In this document: piece by piece, positions 25,530 through 33,995 of the stretch
How the letters are laid out: the number at the start of each line of letters is the position of its first letter
How positions within the stretch are numbered: position 1 is the first letter of the stretch
Assembly: GCA_036388675.1 (NCBI GenBank)
Contig: DASVRI010000045.1
Coordinates: 130,700 to 194,699 of the forward strand
Reading direction: 5' to 3'
DNA from: DASVUS01 sp036388675
GTDB lineage: Bacteria; Armatimonadota; Abditibacteriia; Abditibacteriales; Abditibacteriaceae
Length of the DNA: 64,000 bases
Position numbers and translations under genes: made by a program
Notes under the pieces: model-generated
What the model saw: the letters and a program-made list of their open reading frames with translations, nothing else
Database searches by the model: none
What the model was told of the DNA's origin: nothing

Positions 25530-27173
25530 TCAGCTTTCAGAGCTGATAAAATGCGGTTCGACACTCCCCCCTTCGATCTTGGGATGTTTCGAGAAAGTAT
25601 CGAACCTTGAGTCCTGCGGCGGCGAGAATAAACCGGCAAATAGTGAATTGTCACGAACCCGGCACGCAAACAACGGGTTGAGCCGCACGCTGAAGTGGCC
25701 GTTGTTGAGCATCAACTCGTCGGCAACTTGCAGAGCGAGGAAGCGCCTGATTTCCGCATCACCGCTGAGGAACAAGCGTTTGCCATGCGTGGCAAGGTAT
25801 ATGGCCTGTTCTATGGCCTTTTTATTTTCTTCACTGTCGATTTCCGGCTCCTGCTGGCTGGCCAACTGCGTTTCTTGCTCCGTCAGCTCCTTCTTCTTGC
25901 CTGCATATTCGTCCTCGCTAAGATGGCCCTGTAAGTACAGCCCGAGCAATGCATCCTTCTGCCGCTTGAGATCAGCGACCGCCTTAACCAGTGCTTGGCG
26001 TATGTCCTGCCGTTGTTGCTCCTCCTTCGCCTGTTCCTCTCTTGCGGATTCCAGCGCCAGTTGCTGGAACTCTGGTGGCACGCTGATCTGATCCAATAAC
26101 AGGCTCAGATGCCGCTCCACTTCCTCCTGCCGCACGCCCTTCTTAGTGCAGGTCTTCAGACGGTTGTTGCAGTGGTAGTAAATGTGCCCCTTCGACATTT
26201 CGGCGGTCACGGGAAAGCCACACGTCGCGCACAGTATCAGACCTCGATAGGGAAACTGATGCGGCTTTTGCTCCACAGAATTTCCCTCAATAGCACTTTC
26301 CTCCGTTTCTCTCGCCTGGTTAAGTCGCCGACGTTTGTCTTTTTTCCATCGGCTTGTTCTACTACTCTTCCAGCGGCTGCGACTTTTGAGGATCTTCTGC
26401 ACTTTCTCGAAGTCGGCGCTGCTGACCGCTTTGGGCAATCCATGATGATACACCTGACCCTGCCAGGTGAAGTAACCGACATAGAACGTGTTGGAGAGCA
26501 GGTTGTGCAAGGCATTGAGCGATAAAATGTGCGTCGGGCTGTTGCCGTATGCCTTCTTTTGAAAGCCCCACTCCTCATGTAACAGGCGATGCACATCCGC
26601 CACGCTCTTAGTTCCCTCGGCCACCACCTTAAATGCTTTTTGGATCAGCGGGAAGCGCTCAGGATCAACATGGGTTGTGCGATTCAGCCGGTCGTTAAGA
26701 TAACCTTGCGGCACACGGAAGGGCACTTCACCTTTGCCGCACTTCTGCTTCATGCCACGCACCACGCGCACGCGCAGGTCAATCGAGTACTGCTCGCTTT
26801 GGGCGCTCTCGATAGCGGTGATGAAGGCGCTGTCGTCCGGCAGATAGACCTTGTGCGGTGTCCTAATTTCTTTGATGACACCCTGGCGCAAGAGCCAGCG
26901 CACGGTGCCGGAATCCAGTTCGTTACGGCTCAAACGGTCGATGTGCCAGCAGAGGATGGCATCGGCTTTCTTTCGCTTGATCTGTCCGATCATGTAGTTG
27001 AAGACGGGCCGTCCCGGTGCTTTGGCGGTGCGGCTTTCTTCCAGTTTCTCCACCACATTCAAGCTCAGGTCGTTCACAAGCCGAACCAGATCAGATTCCT
27101 GACCCTGGATGCTTTGCAGTTGTTTGTGGGAGTTCTCGTCGCTGGAGCGGCGGGCATATTGAATGTAACGCAT
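25530..27173 (-). CDS. Large serine recombinase / integrase
   Basis: About 547 aa from the ATG at 27173 (MRYIQYARRSSDE); a longer frame to 27362 adds residues foreign to the family. The N-terminal resolvase domain has the catalytic Ser in YARRSS and the conserved AILCWHIDRLSRN. The middle recombinase domain (RVPQGYLND onward) is followed by a zinc ribbon, CATCGF then CNNRLKTC, and a coiled-coil region of about 100 Glu/Lys/Gln-rich residues. This is the layout of phage and ICE large serine integrases, which act alone to integrate at short att sites. It probably mobilises, or once mobilised, the neighbouring DNA. Confidence 0.93.
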   Translation of the reverse strand: MRYIQYARRSSDENSHKQLQSIQGQESDLVRLVNDLSLNVVEKLEESRTAKAPGRPVFNYMIGQIKRKKADAILCWHIDRLSRNELDSGTVRWLLRQGVIKEIRTPHKVYLPDDSAFITAIESAQSEQYSIDLRVRVVRGMKQKCGKGEVPFRVPQGYLNDRLNRTTHVDPERFPLIQKAFKVVAEGTKSVADVHRLLHEEWGFQKKAYGNSPTHILSLNALHNLLSNTFYVGYFTWQGQVYHHGLPKAVSSADFEKVQKILKSRSRWKSSRTSRWKKDKRRRLNQARETEESAIEGNSVEQKPHQFPYRGLILCATCGFPVTAEMSKGHIYYHCNNRLKTCTKKGVRQEEVERHLSLLLDQISVPPEFQQLALESAREEQAKEEQQRQDIRQALVKAVADLKRQKDALLGLYLQGHLSEDEYAGKKKELTEQETQLASQQEPEIDSEENKKAIEQAIYLATHGKRLFLSGDAEIRRFLALQVADELMLNNGHFSVRLNPLFACRVRDNSLFAGLFSPPQDSRFDTFSKHPKIEGGSVEPHFISSES

Positions 27174-27184
27174 TGAATGTAACG
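27157..27184. repeat. 14-bp tandem repeat at the serine recombinase start
   Basis: TATTGAATGTAACG (27157-27170) and CATTGAATGTAACG (27171-27184) are adjacent and identical at 13 of 14 positions. They span the ATG at 27173 and the bases just before it. They may be a binding site for autoregulation or part of an attachment site. Confidence 0.6.
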
Positions 27185-27294
27185 TACGAACAGAGATTAC
27201 AGGGGTAAAATCCCTCAGGGATAAAAGGCCTGAGGTAAAAACTACATAGATAAGAGGAGAGATGGGCGTAAGCTTTAGAACCCGGAATGGCTGT

Positions 27295-27549
27295 TCAGCG
27301 GAGCGATGCATCTGCCGGCAAAGAAGGACGGTAGCGAAAATGACGGTAGCGAACCAGAACAACCAGGGCAGTGAGCAGTCGCTCAGCTTCGACTTCGCTC
27401 ACCCACACGCCGAAGTGCTGCTGATAAAGCTGCTGGAAGCGCTCAATGTGCTCGGAGCGAAAGTCCGGCTGGTTTCCGATTTCCGGGTGATCCTCTTGCA
27501 GCGAACCGGCGAGAGCAGCACTTACAACCGTGTTCTTGTTTTTAATCAT
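27295..27549 (-). CDS. Small mobile-element-associated protein
   Basis: About 84 aa from the ATG at 27549 (MIKNKNTVVS); the frame continues upstream to 27708 but that part is low quality. The core, FQQLYQQHFGVWVSEVEAE followed by a Leu-rich helix and YRHFRYRPS, resembles short proteins I remember next to integrases and conjugation genes in Patescibacteria-like mobile elements; this is recall, not a search. It precedes the serine recombinase gene by 121 bp on the same strand. Function unknown. Confidence 0.45.
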   Translation of the reverse strand: MIKNKNTVVSAALAGSLQEDHPEIGNQPDFRSEHIERFQQLYQQHFGVWVSEVEAERLLTALVVLVRYRHFRYRPSLPADASLR

Positions 27550-27708
27550 GTCCTCACACGGATGCGATGAGCACATAGGTGACGGATGAAAATGCAACGG
27601 GCACATAGGCGGCGGATCTACGGATAGAGCACTAAATGTCGGGGGATTGTTCAATTCTACATCGAACAAAATCCAAACATTTCTTGCTCTACAGTAGCGT
27701 CCTGACAC

Positions 27709-28174
27709 CAGAATTCAAATAGCTTTGCCGGGGTGGGACGACTGTTGCCGCTGCGCAATCGTCGTCACCGTAGCTTTCGCTTCTACACGTTACGCATAGA
27801 TGAGGTGCTCGAAAGCGTACGCAATGTAGCGTACTCACACCAAATGTCAAGCGCTTGTATGAGTCCAGGCTCCATGGGACAATCCGTGATTTGACAGGTT
27901 CACAGTGGAATTCACTTCATGGGACAGTGGTAATCAATGGCCATCGATAACGGTTCACAACTTCTTCAGAACTTCTTCATAATGAATTCATGATTTTTTA
28001 ATGCAAGCGTGATACTGTTGTTATGTTCGGTTCATGTTCGCTTTCTCGCAACGCCTTTTGCGATAAGCGACGTCCGAGTTCATGCTGAAAACACCAACGA
28101 ACGAAAGATAGTGCGAGTCAGCGCGCAACCCGTAACATCTTTCCAACGCGGTCATCTAGCCGTAAGCCGTATCC
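27709..28174. other. 466-bp intergenic region with short repeats
   Basis: I see no gene here. It holds two copies of AACTTCTTCA (27959-27968 and 27970-27979), the palindrome ATGAATTCAT (27982-27991), a GCGTACGC palindrome near 27815, and two CATGGGACA words near 27870 and 27920. It separates the leftward serine recombinase unit from the rightward regulator/nuclease unit and probably holds promoters for both. Confidence 0.4.
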
Positions 28175-28636
28175 ATGCCTTATGCACCCCCTCACACCGA
28201 TAGCACACCTATCGAAAAGCCAAACAATGCAGGATTGCACAGTCGCAAACCCCATAATCGTCTGCGCGCCGTCATGTCGCACACCACCCGCTATGCCTTC
28301 AAAGGCGAAACACGCCTGGCGGAAGATGCAGGTGTCTCCAAATCCGCTCTCAACCGGCTCATCAACGGCCAGAGTAGTCCCTCTTTCGCGCTGGTTTGCG
28401 CACTAGCCGCAGCCCTGTCCATACACCTGAATCGTCGCATCGAACCCTGTGAGTTGGTTTCGTGTGACGGCACTTATCCAACACGCTATGTATGCGCACT
28501 ATGTGGCTGCAACGGATGTTTGCCCGGAGAAGCCTATGACGATGAAGGTATCCTGCGCTCCGAATACGCACACATTAAGCCCGGCCAGTGGTCAACGGAA
28601 GACTTCCCTGCTCTGGGAGAAAGTGAGGTCGAATGA
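28175..28636 (+). CDS. XRE-type helix-turn-helix protein with Cys motif
   Basis: A 153-aa protein. Residues ~30-80 form an HTH (TRLAEDAGVSKSALNRLING, then a SPSFALVCALAAAL helix) of the lambda-repressor type. The C-terminal part has a tight cysteine motif, CALCGCNGCLP, likely to bind metal. The stop overlaps the ATG of the Mrr-like gene by 4 bp (ATGA), so the two are one transcriptional and translational unit. It is probably the regulator of that nuclease or of the adjacent integrative element. An internal Met (MSHTTRY) is an alternative start. Confidence 0.75.
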   Translation: MPYAPPHTDSTPIEKPNNAGLHSRKPHNRLRAVMSHTTRYAFKGETRLAEDAGVSKSALNRLINGQSSPSFALVCALAAALSIHLNRRIEPCELVSCDGTYPTRYVCALCGCNGCLPGEAYDDEGILRSEYAHIKPGQWSTEDFPALGESEVE

Positions 28637-28703
28637 GTGTAAACCGACCGCGTGTAAGTCGAATGAGTGTAAGTCGAATAAGATTAAGCCGATCAAGTGC
28701 GCG
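28629..28703 (+). repeat. 15-bp tandem repeat array (about 5 units)
   Basis: Units with consensus GTCGAATGAGTGTAA begin at 28629, 28644, 28659, 28674 and 28689. Units 1 and 3 are identical; the others differ at several positions. The array spans the end of the HTH gene and the start of the Mrr-like gene. It encodes a five-residue Arg/Ser repeat (SRMSV, SRIRL, SRSSA) at the nuclease N-terminus. Confidence 0.8.
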
Positions 28704-29337
28704 AAGTCTGCACAAAGTTACAAAACGCACTCACACGCTTGAAATCTATGAGTCTGGAAATAGCTCTGTCCGGAGCGAAACACCCTACTGCCGGCGCATC
28801 CAACCGGAGACTCAGCAAAAGCAGCGTGTCCGTGAGAAGTTGCACGACAAACTCCTGTCACTCAACGTGCCACAGTTCGAGATGTACATGGCTCACCTGC
28901 TTCAGGCTCTTGGCTATGAAGAAGTTCATGTCATGCGTCGAATAATGCCACAGCGCCGCTCACATAAAGGCCGCAACAGTCACGGTGGTTTCGATCTCAG
29001 TGCTCAATCCTCTTCCTTTTCGCCAATACTCACCCTCGTTCAAGTCAAGCAATACCGGCGACCCGTTTCACGACGGTTTGTCGATGAGCTGCGTGGCGCC
29101 ATGACCCGCCAGGGGGCGCAGCAAGGACTGCTCATCACGACATCAACCTTTCCCGCCAGCGCTCAAATGTCGGCTCAGGAAAGTGATCTATTGCCTATTT
29201 GTTTGATAGATGGCGAACGTCTACTCGATCTGCTATTTCGTTATGAACTGGGTGTGAAGTGCAAGCGTGGCAAATCCGGGCTGCTGTGGTACATCAACCC
29301 CGCCTTCTTCCGCAGCTTACTGCCACGGACTTCATGA
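28633..29337 (+). CDS. Mrr-like restriction endonuclease
   Basis: A 234-aa protein. After a repetitive basic N-terminus (~45 residues), an Mrr_cat domain follows: FEMYMAHLLQALGYEEVHV, then HGGFDLSAQ (in place of the usual GDGGIDV, keeping the Asp), then LVQVKQYRRPVSRRFVDEL with the QxK pair, and GAQQGLLITTSTFP. These are the D...QxK residues of the PD-(D/E)xK nuclease fold. Mrr enzymes cut modified DNA, so it may be a type IV system or the element's own nuclease. Translation is coupled to the upstream HTH gene. Confidence 0.8.
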   Translation: MSVNRPRVSRMSVSRIRLSRSSARSLHKVTKRTHTLEIYESGNSSVRSETPYCRRIQPETQQKQRVREKLHDKLLSLNVPQFEMYMAHLLQALGYEEVHVMRRIMPQRRSHKGRNSHGGFDLSAQSSSFSPILTLVQVKQYRRPVSRRFVDELRGAMTRQGAQQGLLITTSTFPASAQMSAQESDLLPICLIDGERLLDLLFRYELGVKCKRGKSGLLWYINPAFFRSLLPRTS

Positions 29338-29490
29338 AAATTCGCCTCAAGCTGTGCCGACACTTCACAAGCGACGTTTTTAGGCGTAGTACGCAAGTGA
29401 CGATCCAAAAATCCTCGAACCCATTAACCCATAATGCACCAACCCTTACTAATAAGCACTGACAAAAGGTTTGGATGTGAAAGGAGTCGT

Positions 29491-30033
29491 ATGATGGGAC
29501 GAACCCATGCTCTTATTGGCATCAGTAGTTTATGGCTGCTCGCTGCCATTCCTCACACGCTGACACCTGACACCCTCGCACCGCTTGTGGCGTGCGCCGC
29601 ACTGGGCGCGTTAATACCGGACTTGGACGCCCGCCATGCTCTGGCCACACACTTGAGCATCGCGCGTATCCAGCCGCTTGCTCCAATTGCCGTTATCCTC
29701 TCGCGTGACTGGGGACATCGTGGTGCCACGCACTCGCTAATTGGATTGTCAGTCTTCGCTGCATTGATGCTCCCTCTGGCATTTCTATGGCATTGGGCAG
29801 CTTGGGCCACCCTCCTACTTGGCTACGTCAGCCACTTAGCGGCTGATGCCTGCACCAAAAGCGGCATCCCACTTCTTTATCCAGGCCGTAAACGTTATCA
29901 TATGCTGCCAAAAAATTGGCGCTTTACGACTGCCTCGCTGGCCGAAGACGCTTTAGTGCCTATCATCGCTTTAGCAATATTGTTTCTGTTGTTCTCACTA
30001 ATGAGGCAAATACAGTCACCAATCCTCTTTTGA
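29491..30033 (+). CDS. DUF457/YdjM-type membrane metal-dependent hydrolase
   Basis: About 180 aa from the ATG at 29491, which has AAGGAG four bases upstream; a longer frame from 29434 lacks this. GRTHALIGIS, the ALIPDLDAR turn, HRGATHSLIGL and YVSHLAADACTKSGIPLLYP are the metal-ligand motifs of the YdjM family, with three or four hydrophobic helices. Members sit in the inner membrane and are often found in mobile elements. The true substrate is not known. Confidence 0.85.
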   Translation: MMGRTHALIGISSLWLLAAIPHTLTPDTLAPLVACAALGALIPDLDARHALATHLSIARIQPLAPIAVILSRDWGHRGATHSLIGLSVFAALMLPLAFLWHWAAWATLLLGYVSHLAADACTKSGIPLLYPGRKRYHMLPKNWRFTTASLAEDALVPIIALAILFLLFSLMRQIQSPILF

Positions 30034-30268
30034 GTCTTCCCGTAACGCCAAAAGCCGCGTCCCATAAGGAGATCGCGGCCTTCCACGGCTTCCGCATCCG
30101 CAAGCGGGTCAGCAGCGCCGAGACAGTGCTCCGCGACTTACGCTGCCGCACCTTCAGACCAAATCAGCTCCTTCAGCATAAGGGAGATTTATCACCTCGC
30201 AAATAGGGTTGCCTAAACGCTCCTTCGAGTTACTTGTGTTTTTTTTTCATCTTCATTTCTAAATTTCT

Positions 30269-31132
30269 ATGCCTATGGCCTCACATCAATCACTGGAACA
30301 GGAATCACAGCCCGCGCTTTCTATCGTTCTGGAGCGGCTGGACATGACACCGGACGGCCACTTCCGCCCCGGTGCCTTTATCAAGCTGACCAAAGCCTTT
30401 CGCACCTCGGGACTGCTGGCGGCCCTTGCACCTGAAGAACTCAAAAGCTTCTTCACACTGCTGTCGTTCCTGACACCCAACGGCGACTGTTCGCCGACGC
30501 TTATGCAACTGGCATCTGCCATGCGCGTGTCGCAAAGCAAGGCACGCAGCCGGATGCAGCGTCTGACTCAGGTGCGCTTTGAGCAGGAACCGCTCGTCCT
30601 AGCCATCACCCACGGCAACGGCCAGGAAGCCTACGCCCTCAAGAGCAAGTTCATACCGGTCATTGAACAGCCTCCAATAGGACAACAGAAGCCTGCACCT
30701 CTGAAAGCCACACCACGAGAGCAAGTCATCGAGTACTCGCGCCGGCGCTACGCCCGAACACGCGAAGAAGTCGAACGGGAGATTGCACAGCTCAATGGCT
30801 GGGAACTGCCAGAGGAAAGCCAAGTCTCGAACCAACAGGGAGTAGACCCACAGGGGACACCCCTACAGGAACCAAATGAAGAAGCTGAATCATCCCAGCA
30901 AAGGAAAGCGCCTTTACCTGCCAACGAGCAGCCATACTTCAAAGATTTGCGGCGGCGACTTCAAAACGCGGGTGTGGCTCCCGACCAGATCGAATACTTG
31001 CTCACCCACTTTGAGACCGAGCGCATTGAAAAGCAGTTGAACTGGCTGCCCTTTCGCCATGCACGCAACCCATCCGCTTATCTGGCGGCAGCTATTATTG
31101 GAGACTACGAAGAGCCCATATACCGGCGCTAG
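30269..31132 (+). CDS. Replication-associated winged-helix protein
   Basis: A 287-aa protein. The N-terminal ~120 residues resemble a winged-helix DNA-binding domain (LKSFFTLLSFLTPNGDC, then TLMQLASAMRVSQSKARSR). The middle is charged and Gln/Pro-rich. The C-terminus (YLLTHFETERIEKQLNWLPF, then ARNPSAYLAAAI) resembles the primosome-loading tail of plasmid and phage replication proteins. It is 56 bp before the next gene, which is also replication-like. It is likely an initiator or helicase loader of the element. Confidence 0.65.
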   Translation: MPMASHQSLEQESQPALSIVLERLDMTPDGHFRPGAFIKLTKAFRTSGLLAALAPEELKSFFTLLSFLTPNGDCSPTLMQLASAMRVSQSKARSRMQRLTQVRFEQEPLVLAITHGNGQEAYALKSKFIPVIEQPPIGQQKPAPLKATPREQVIEYSRRRYARTREEVEREIAQLNGWELPEESQVSNQQGVDPQGTPLQEPNEEAESSQQRKAPLPANEQPYFKDLRRRLQNAGVAPDQIEYLLTHFETERIEKQLNWLPFRHARNPSAYLAAAIIGDYEEPIYRR

Positions 31133-31188
31133 CCATATCGGGTAAGGCTTTCCTATAACTTCCACAAGCACTTCTAAATTCTAAGCGC

Positions 31189-32244
31189 ATGAAGCAGATG
31201 CAACGCCCTATAACGCTGCAACACTCTCCCCCAACGGCAGTCATTTTTCCTGCCAACTCAACGATAAATACCTCAACGGTGAACAGCGCGATAAATACCA
31301 CGCCGTTTCCCAATTACTTGCTGAATGATCTCATGCCCGCTCTCAAAGACACCGAGTGGCGTTTGCTCTGTGTCATCGTTCGCCAAACTCTCGGTTGGAA
31401 AGATAAGGCTACAGGAAATCGAAAAACAAGCGACTGGATCACGCGAGCGCAGTTGATGAAAAAGACGGGCCGGAACAGCGAAGCCTTGAGCAAAGCCCTG
31501 GATTCTCTCATTAAGCAGTGTCTTGTTGATGTCCGGGACAAAGCAGGAAAACCGCTCCTTACACCGCAGCAACGCCGCCAGGCTCGCGGGCGCATCTACT
31601 ATGCCCTGCACCCGCTTCTGTTCCAGCACATGAGGACATCAGAAGCGGGTGCAGTAGGCACGAGTCCGGCCGATGCCAGTGCAGCAGGTAAAAGGCCTGA
31701 TAATGCAGGACATGTAAAAAGCGAACTTGCGGACGAACTAGACGCCAAGGAAAGCACTTCATCGTGTTCGGTTTTCAAAAGAGAAGATCGCAAAAGCGAA
31801 CACCCACTGGCTGCAAAAGCGAACAGGACAAAAGAAACTGATACAAAAGAAATTGGAATAAAAGAAACCGCGACAACAAGCCTCTTTCCACAAAGTGATG
31901 TGGGTGCGGTTAAGACAAACGGCGAGGTTGCGCTAGGCTACTTACTGAGCCAAGAACAACTCTTTGACATACGAGATATGGCGGCACTTCCCCCAGCGAT
32001 GGAGGGATTCATTAAGATTTACTGCCAGGCATACGCGCGGCATTTTCCCAATGCCACACCACCCGCCGTTTTTAACTCAGCCCTGGCGCGCTTACACAAT
32101 TTGCAGCAACGCCATACTGAAACCGAGATGACAAAACTGCTCGATCTGTTTTTCTCGTGCGAGTTAGCGCACATCGCACGTCAGCAGTATTCGCTCGAAG
32201 CTTTCGTCCATAACATCAACATTCTAAAAGAGACCTGCTTATGA
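31189..32244 (+). CDS. Phage replication protein O-like
   Basis: A 351-aa protein. Residues ~40-125 match the replication protein O N-terminal domain: NYLLNDLMPALKDTEWRLLC, then RQTLGWKDK and SDWITRAQL, a winged helix that binds the origin. A low-complexity charged linker (TKETDTKEIGIKET) leads to a helical C-terminal domain (EGFIKIYCQAYARHFPN and YSLEAFVHNINILKE) that may contact the helicase. With the preceding gene this makes a plasmid- or phage-type replication module within an otherwise integrated region. Confidence 0.75.
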   Translation: MKQMQRPITLQHSPPTAVIFPANSTINTSTVNSAINTTPFPNYLLNDLMPALKDTEWRLLCVIVRQTLGWKDKATGNRKTSDWITRAQLMKKTGRNSEALSKALDSLIKQCLVDVRDKAGKPLLTPQQRRQARGRIYYALHPLLFQHMRTSEAGAVGTSPADASAAGKRPDNAGHVKSELADELDAKESTSSCSVFKREDRKSEHPLAAKANRTKETDTKEIGIKETATTSLFPQSDVGAVKTNGEVALGYLLSQEQLFDIRDMAALPPAMEGFIKIYCQAYARHFPNATPPAVFNSALARLHNLQQRHTETEMTKLLDLFFSCELAHIARQQYSLEAFVHNINILKETCL

Positions 32245-32302
32245 GATCTAAGCGTTGATAGACCTTGTGAGTACCCTGCCTCACCCGAATTGTGCTTGGC
32301 GC

Positions 32303-32608
32303 TCAATGCGTTTGATGCGCTTTGCGTTGGGCCCAGCGTTTCTTCTGTGCCTTTGCAATAGTGGCTTTCTGTTCTTCGTTCATCGGCTTGCCTTGTGGAC
32401 GACCTACACGAGCCTGTGGCTGCCAGGCCTTAAGCGCACTTCGGTCGACACCGATGCGACCCAGAACACGCACACCCTGAAGCCGGCCATCAGCCAGTGC
32501 ATTGTAAATTGCTGTCCTGGACACGCCTTTGATCTTGGCTGCCTGCGCCGGAGTAACAATATCAGAATCTATAGTATCGTGGGGCATAATGTCTTGATTC
32601 GCTTTCAT
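32303..32608 (-). CDS. Excisionase-like MerR-type DNA-binding protein
   Basis: A 101-aa protein with an HTH_17/excisionase domain at residues ~17-65: TPAQAAKIKGVSRTAIYNAL, then GRLQGVRVLGRIGVD with the wing. The C-terminus is basic, with KAQKKRWAQRKAHQ. It is transcribed divergently from the tyrosine recombinase, and the shared 138-bp spacer contains nested palindromes, so it likely controls integration or excision and its own promoter. Confidence 0.75.
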   Translation of the reverse strand: MKANQDIMPHDTIDSDIVTPAQAAKIKGVSRTAIYNALADGRLQGVRVLGRIGVDRSALKAWQPQARVGRPQGKPMNEEQKATIAKAQKKRWAQRKAHQTH

Positions 32609-32680
32609 GAACTATCATAAAGGGTGAAACAGAATTTCAGTAGAGGCTAACCCTATTAGGCCTTATCATAGCATATGTTT

Positions 32681-32718
32681 ACTTAATGCTTGACAACATT
32701 ATACATTAAGTATAATGT
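32681..32718 (+). promoter_or_regulatory. Palindromic operator-promoter of the tyrosine recombinase
   Basis: TTGACA (32690-32695) and TATAAT (32711-32716) form a promoter with short 15-bp spacing. A perfect 9-bp inverted repeat, ACATTATAC / GTATAATGT (32696-32704 and 32710-32718), fills the spacer and -10. A second one, ACTTAATG / CATTAAGT (32681-32688 and 32704-32711), overlaps it. A repressor bound here would block polymerase directly. The integrase ATG is at 32747. Confidence 0.7.
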
Positions 32719-32746
32719 AGGGGCGAATCACCACTAATGATCCCCT

Positions 32747-33961
32747 ATGAATGCGAGTCCCATATCTCAAACTACAACAATACCAGGGCACTTCAATGGT
32801 TCTGCCGGCACTTCTATCGCTCCACTGACCACCTTTCAAAATCCTTGGCAAGCAGGAGTCAGTCCACAATCGATTAATCACTATCATCAAGCGTCATGTT
32901 GTCAAGCCTTACACTATCCAGTGTCAGAAGTTCGCGTTGTCTCTTCAGGAGTTCCGGTTGTCGAACTGAACACCCTGATGGAGCACTATCTCTCTGATTG
33001 CGAACTGCGACTCTATTCACCGTGCACCATCGAAACACGCCGCGTGTTCCTGCGCAATCTGATCTGGTTCTTGCAGGCGCGCGGCCATACGGAGTGCGGT
33101 GCACGCGAACTGCGCGCGTTCTTCCACTACCTGATGCATGGACATGAGGAACAGGGCGGACGTTTTGGCAATAGACAACTTACGCGCCCTGTGCGCCCCA
33201 TTACGGTTAAGGACTACTACCTGTGCCTGCGTTCACTTTTCACTTGGCTGGTTGCTCAAGGTGTTCTCCAAGAGACACCATTTACCGCGATACCAAAGCC
33301 GCAGGTGCAACAAGAAACGAAAACCCCGCTCTCGCCAGCGCAGATCGAATCCCTATTTTATGCTGGACAGACCAGCTCAGAACCGAAGAGGAACGTCGCC
33401 ATTCTCTCTCTCCTGCTCGATACGGGATGCCGTGCCAGCGAACTGGTCTCAATCAAGTGCAGCGACATTGATCTGACCAATGGCTGCTGCCAGGTGCTTG
33501 GTAAAGGCAACAAATACCGCACGGTCTACTTTGGAAAGAGAACAGCAGAAGCACTCTGGGAGTATCTTCAACAATACAGAGGCTCTACCGGGGGCGGTAA
33601 CAATTTTGAGAGTGTGGCGCCTGAGGATGTAATTCTCTCACGTGACAATATGCTTGAAAATATACCGCTCTTTTCAAGTGCAAAAACCCATGAGCCGCTG
33701 ACCCTGCCCGGTTTGCAACAGCTCATGAAGCGTCTAAAGAAGAAGTGCGGCATCCGGGCTTCCTGCTCACCCCATGCTTTTCGTCGTTCCTTTGCGGTGC
33801 AGACACTCAAGAACGGTGCCCACATATTCAGTGTCCAAGCCATGCTGGGGCATACGGATCTGAAGATGACCCGGACCTACTGTGCACTGGCACAAACGGA
33901 TGTCGAGGCACAGCATCGGCTTTACAGTCCATTGGATAGGATGCCTCTCACTACGGGGTAA
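32747..33961 (+). CDS. Tyrosine recombinase (XerC/D-like integrase)
   Basis: A 404-aa protein with an N-terminal SAM-like core-binding domain (~75-185) and a catalytic domain (~200-390). The catalytic set is complete: Arg in DTGCRASEL, Lys in GKGNKYRTV, HAFRR (His-x-x-Arg), LGHTDLKMTRTYC with the second His and the Tyr nucleophile. An insertion with the pattern GHEEQGGRFGNRQLTRPV in the core-binding domain is shared with the broken recombinase at 37625. It is probably the working integrase of the island. Confidence 0.93.
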   Translation: MNASPISQTTTIPGHFNGSAGTSIAPLTTFQNPWQAGVSPQSINHYHQASCCQALHYPVSEVRVVSSGVPVVELNTLMEHYLSDCELRLYSPCTIETRRVFLRNLIWFLQARGHTECGARELRAFFHYLMHGHEEQGGRFGNRQLTRPVRPITVKDYYLCLRSLFTWLVAQGVLQETPFTAIPKPQVQQETKTPLSPAQIESLFYAGQTSSEPKRNVAILSLLLDTGCRASELVSIKCSDIDLTNGCCQVLGKGNKYRTVYFGKRTAEALWEYLQQYRGSTGGGNNFESVAPEDVILSRDNMLENIPLFSSAKTHEPLTLPGLQQLMKRLKKKCGIRASCSPHAFRRSFAVQTLKNGAHIFSVQAMLGHTDLKMTRTYCALAQTDVEAQHRLYSPLDRMPLTTG

Positions 33962-33995
33962 AAGCCTCGGGGTAGGAGCCTCGGAGTAGAAGCCT
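33954..33995 (+). repeat. Three tandem 14-bp repeats at the integrase 3' end
   Basis: CGGGGTAAAAGCCT (33954-33967), CGGGGTAGGAGCCT (33968-33981) and CGGAGTAGAAGCCT (33982-33995) follow one another and run through the integrase stop codon. Tandem short repeats beside an integrase gene are often arm-type binding sites. Confidence 0.75.

Noticed and set aside
28629..28703. CRISPR array.
   Set aside because: The units are only 15 bp, directly adjacent with no spacers, and in frame with a protein. No cas genes are seen in the window.
29916..30206. A 96-codon frame after the YdjM-like gene.
   Set aside because: Half of it overlaps the real gene in another frame, and the rest has no recognisable domain or ribosome binding site.
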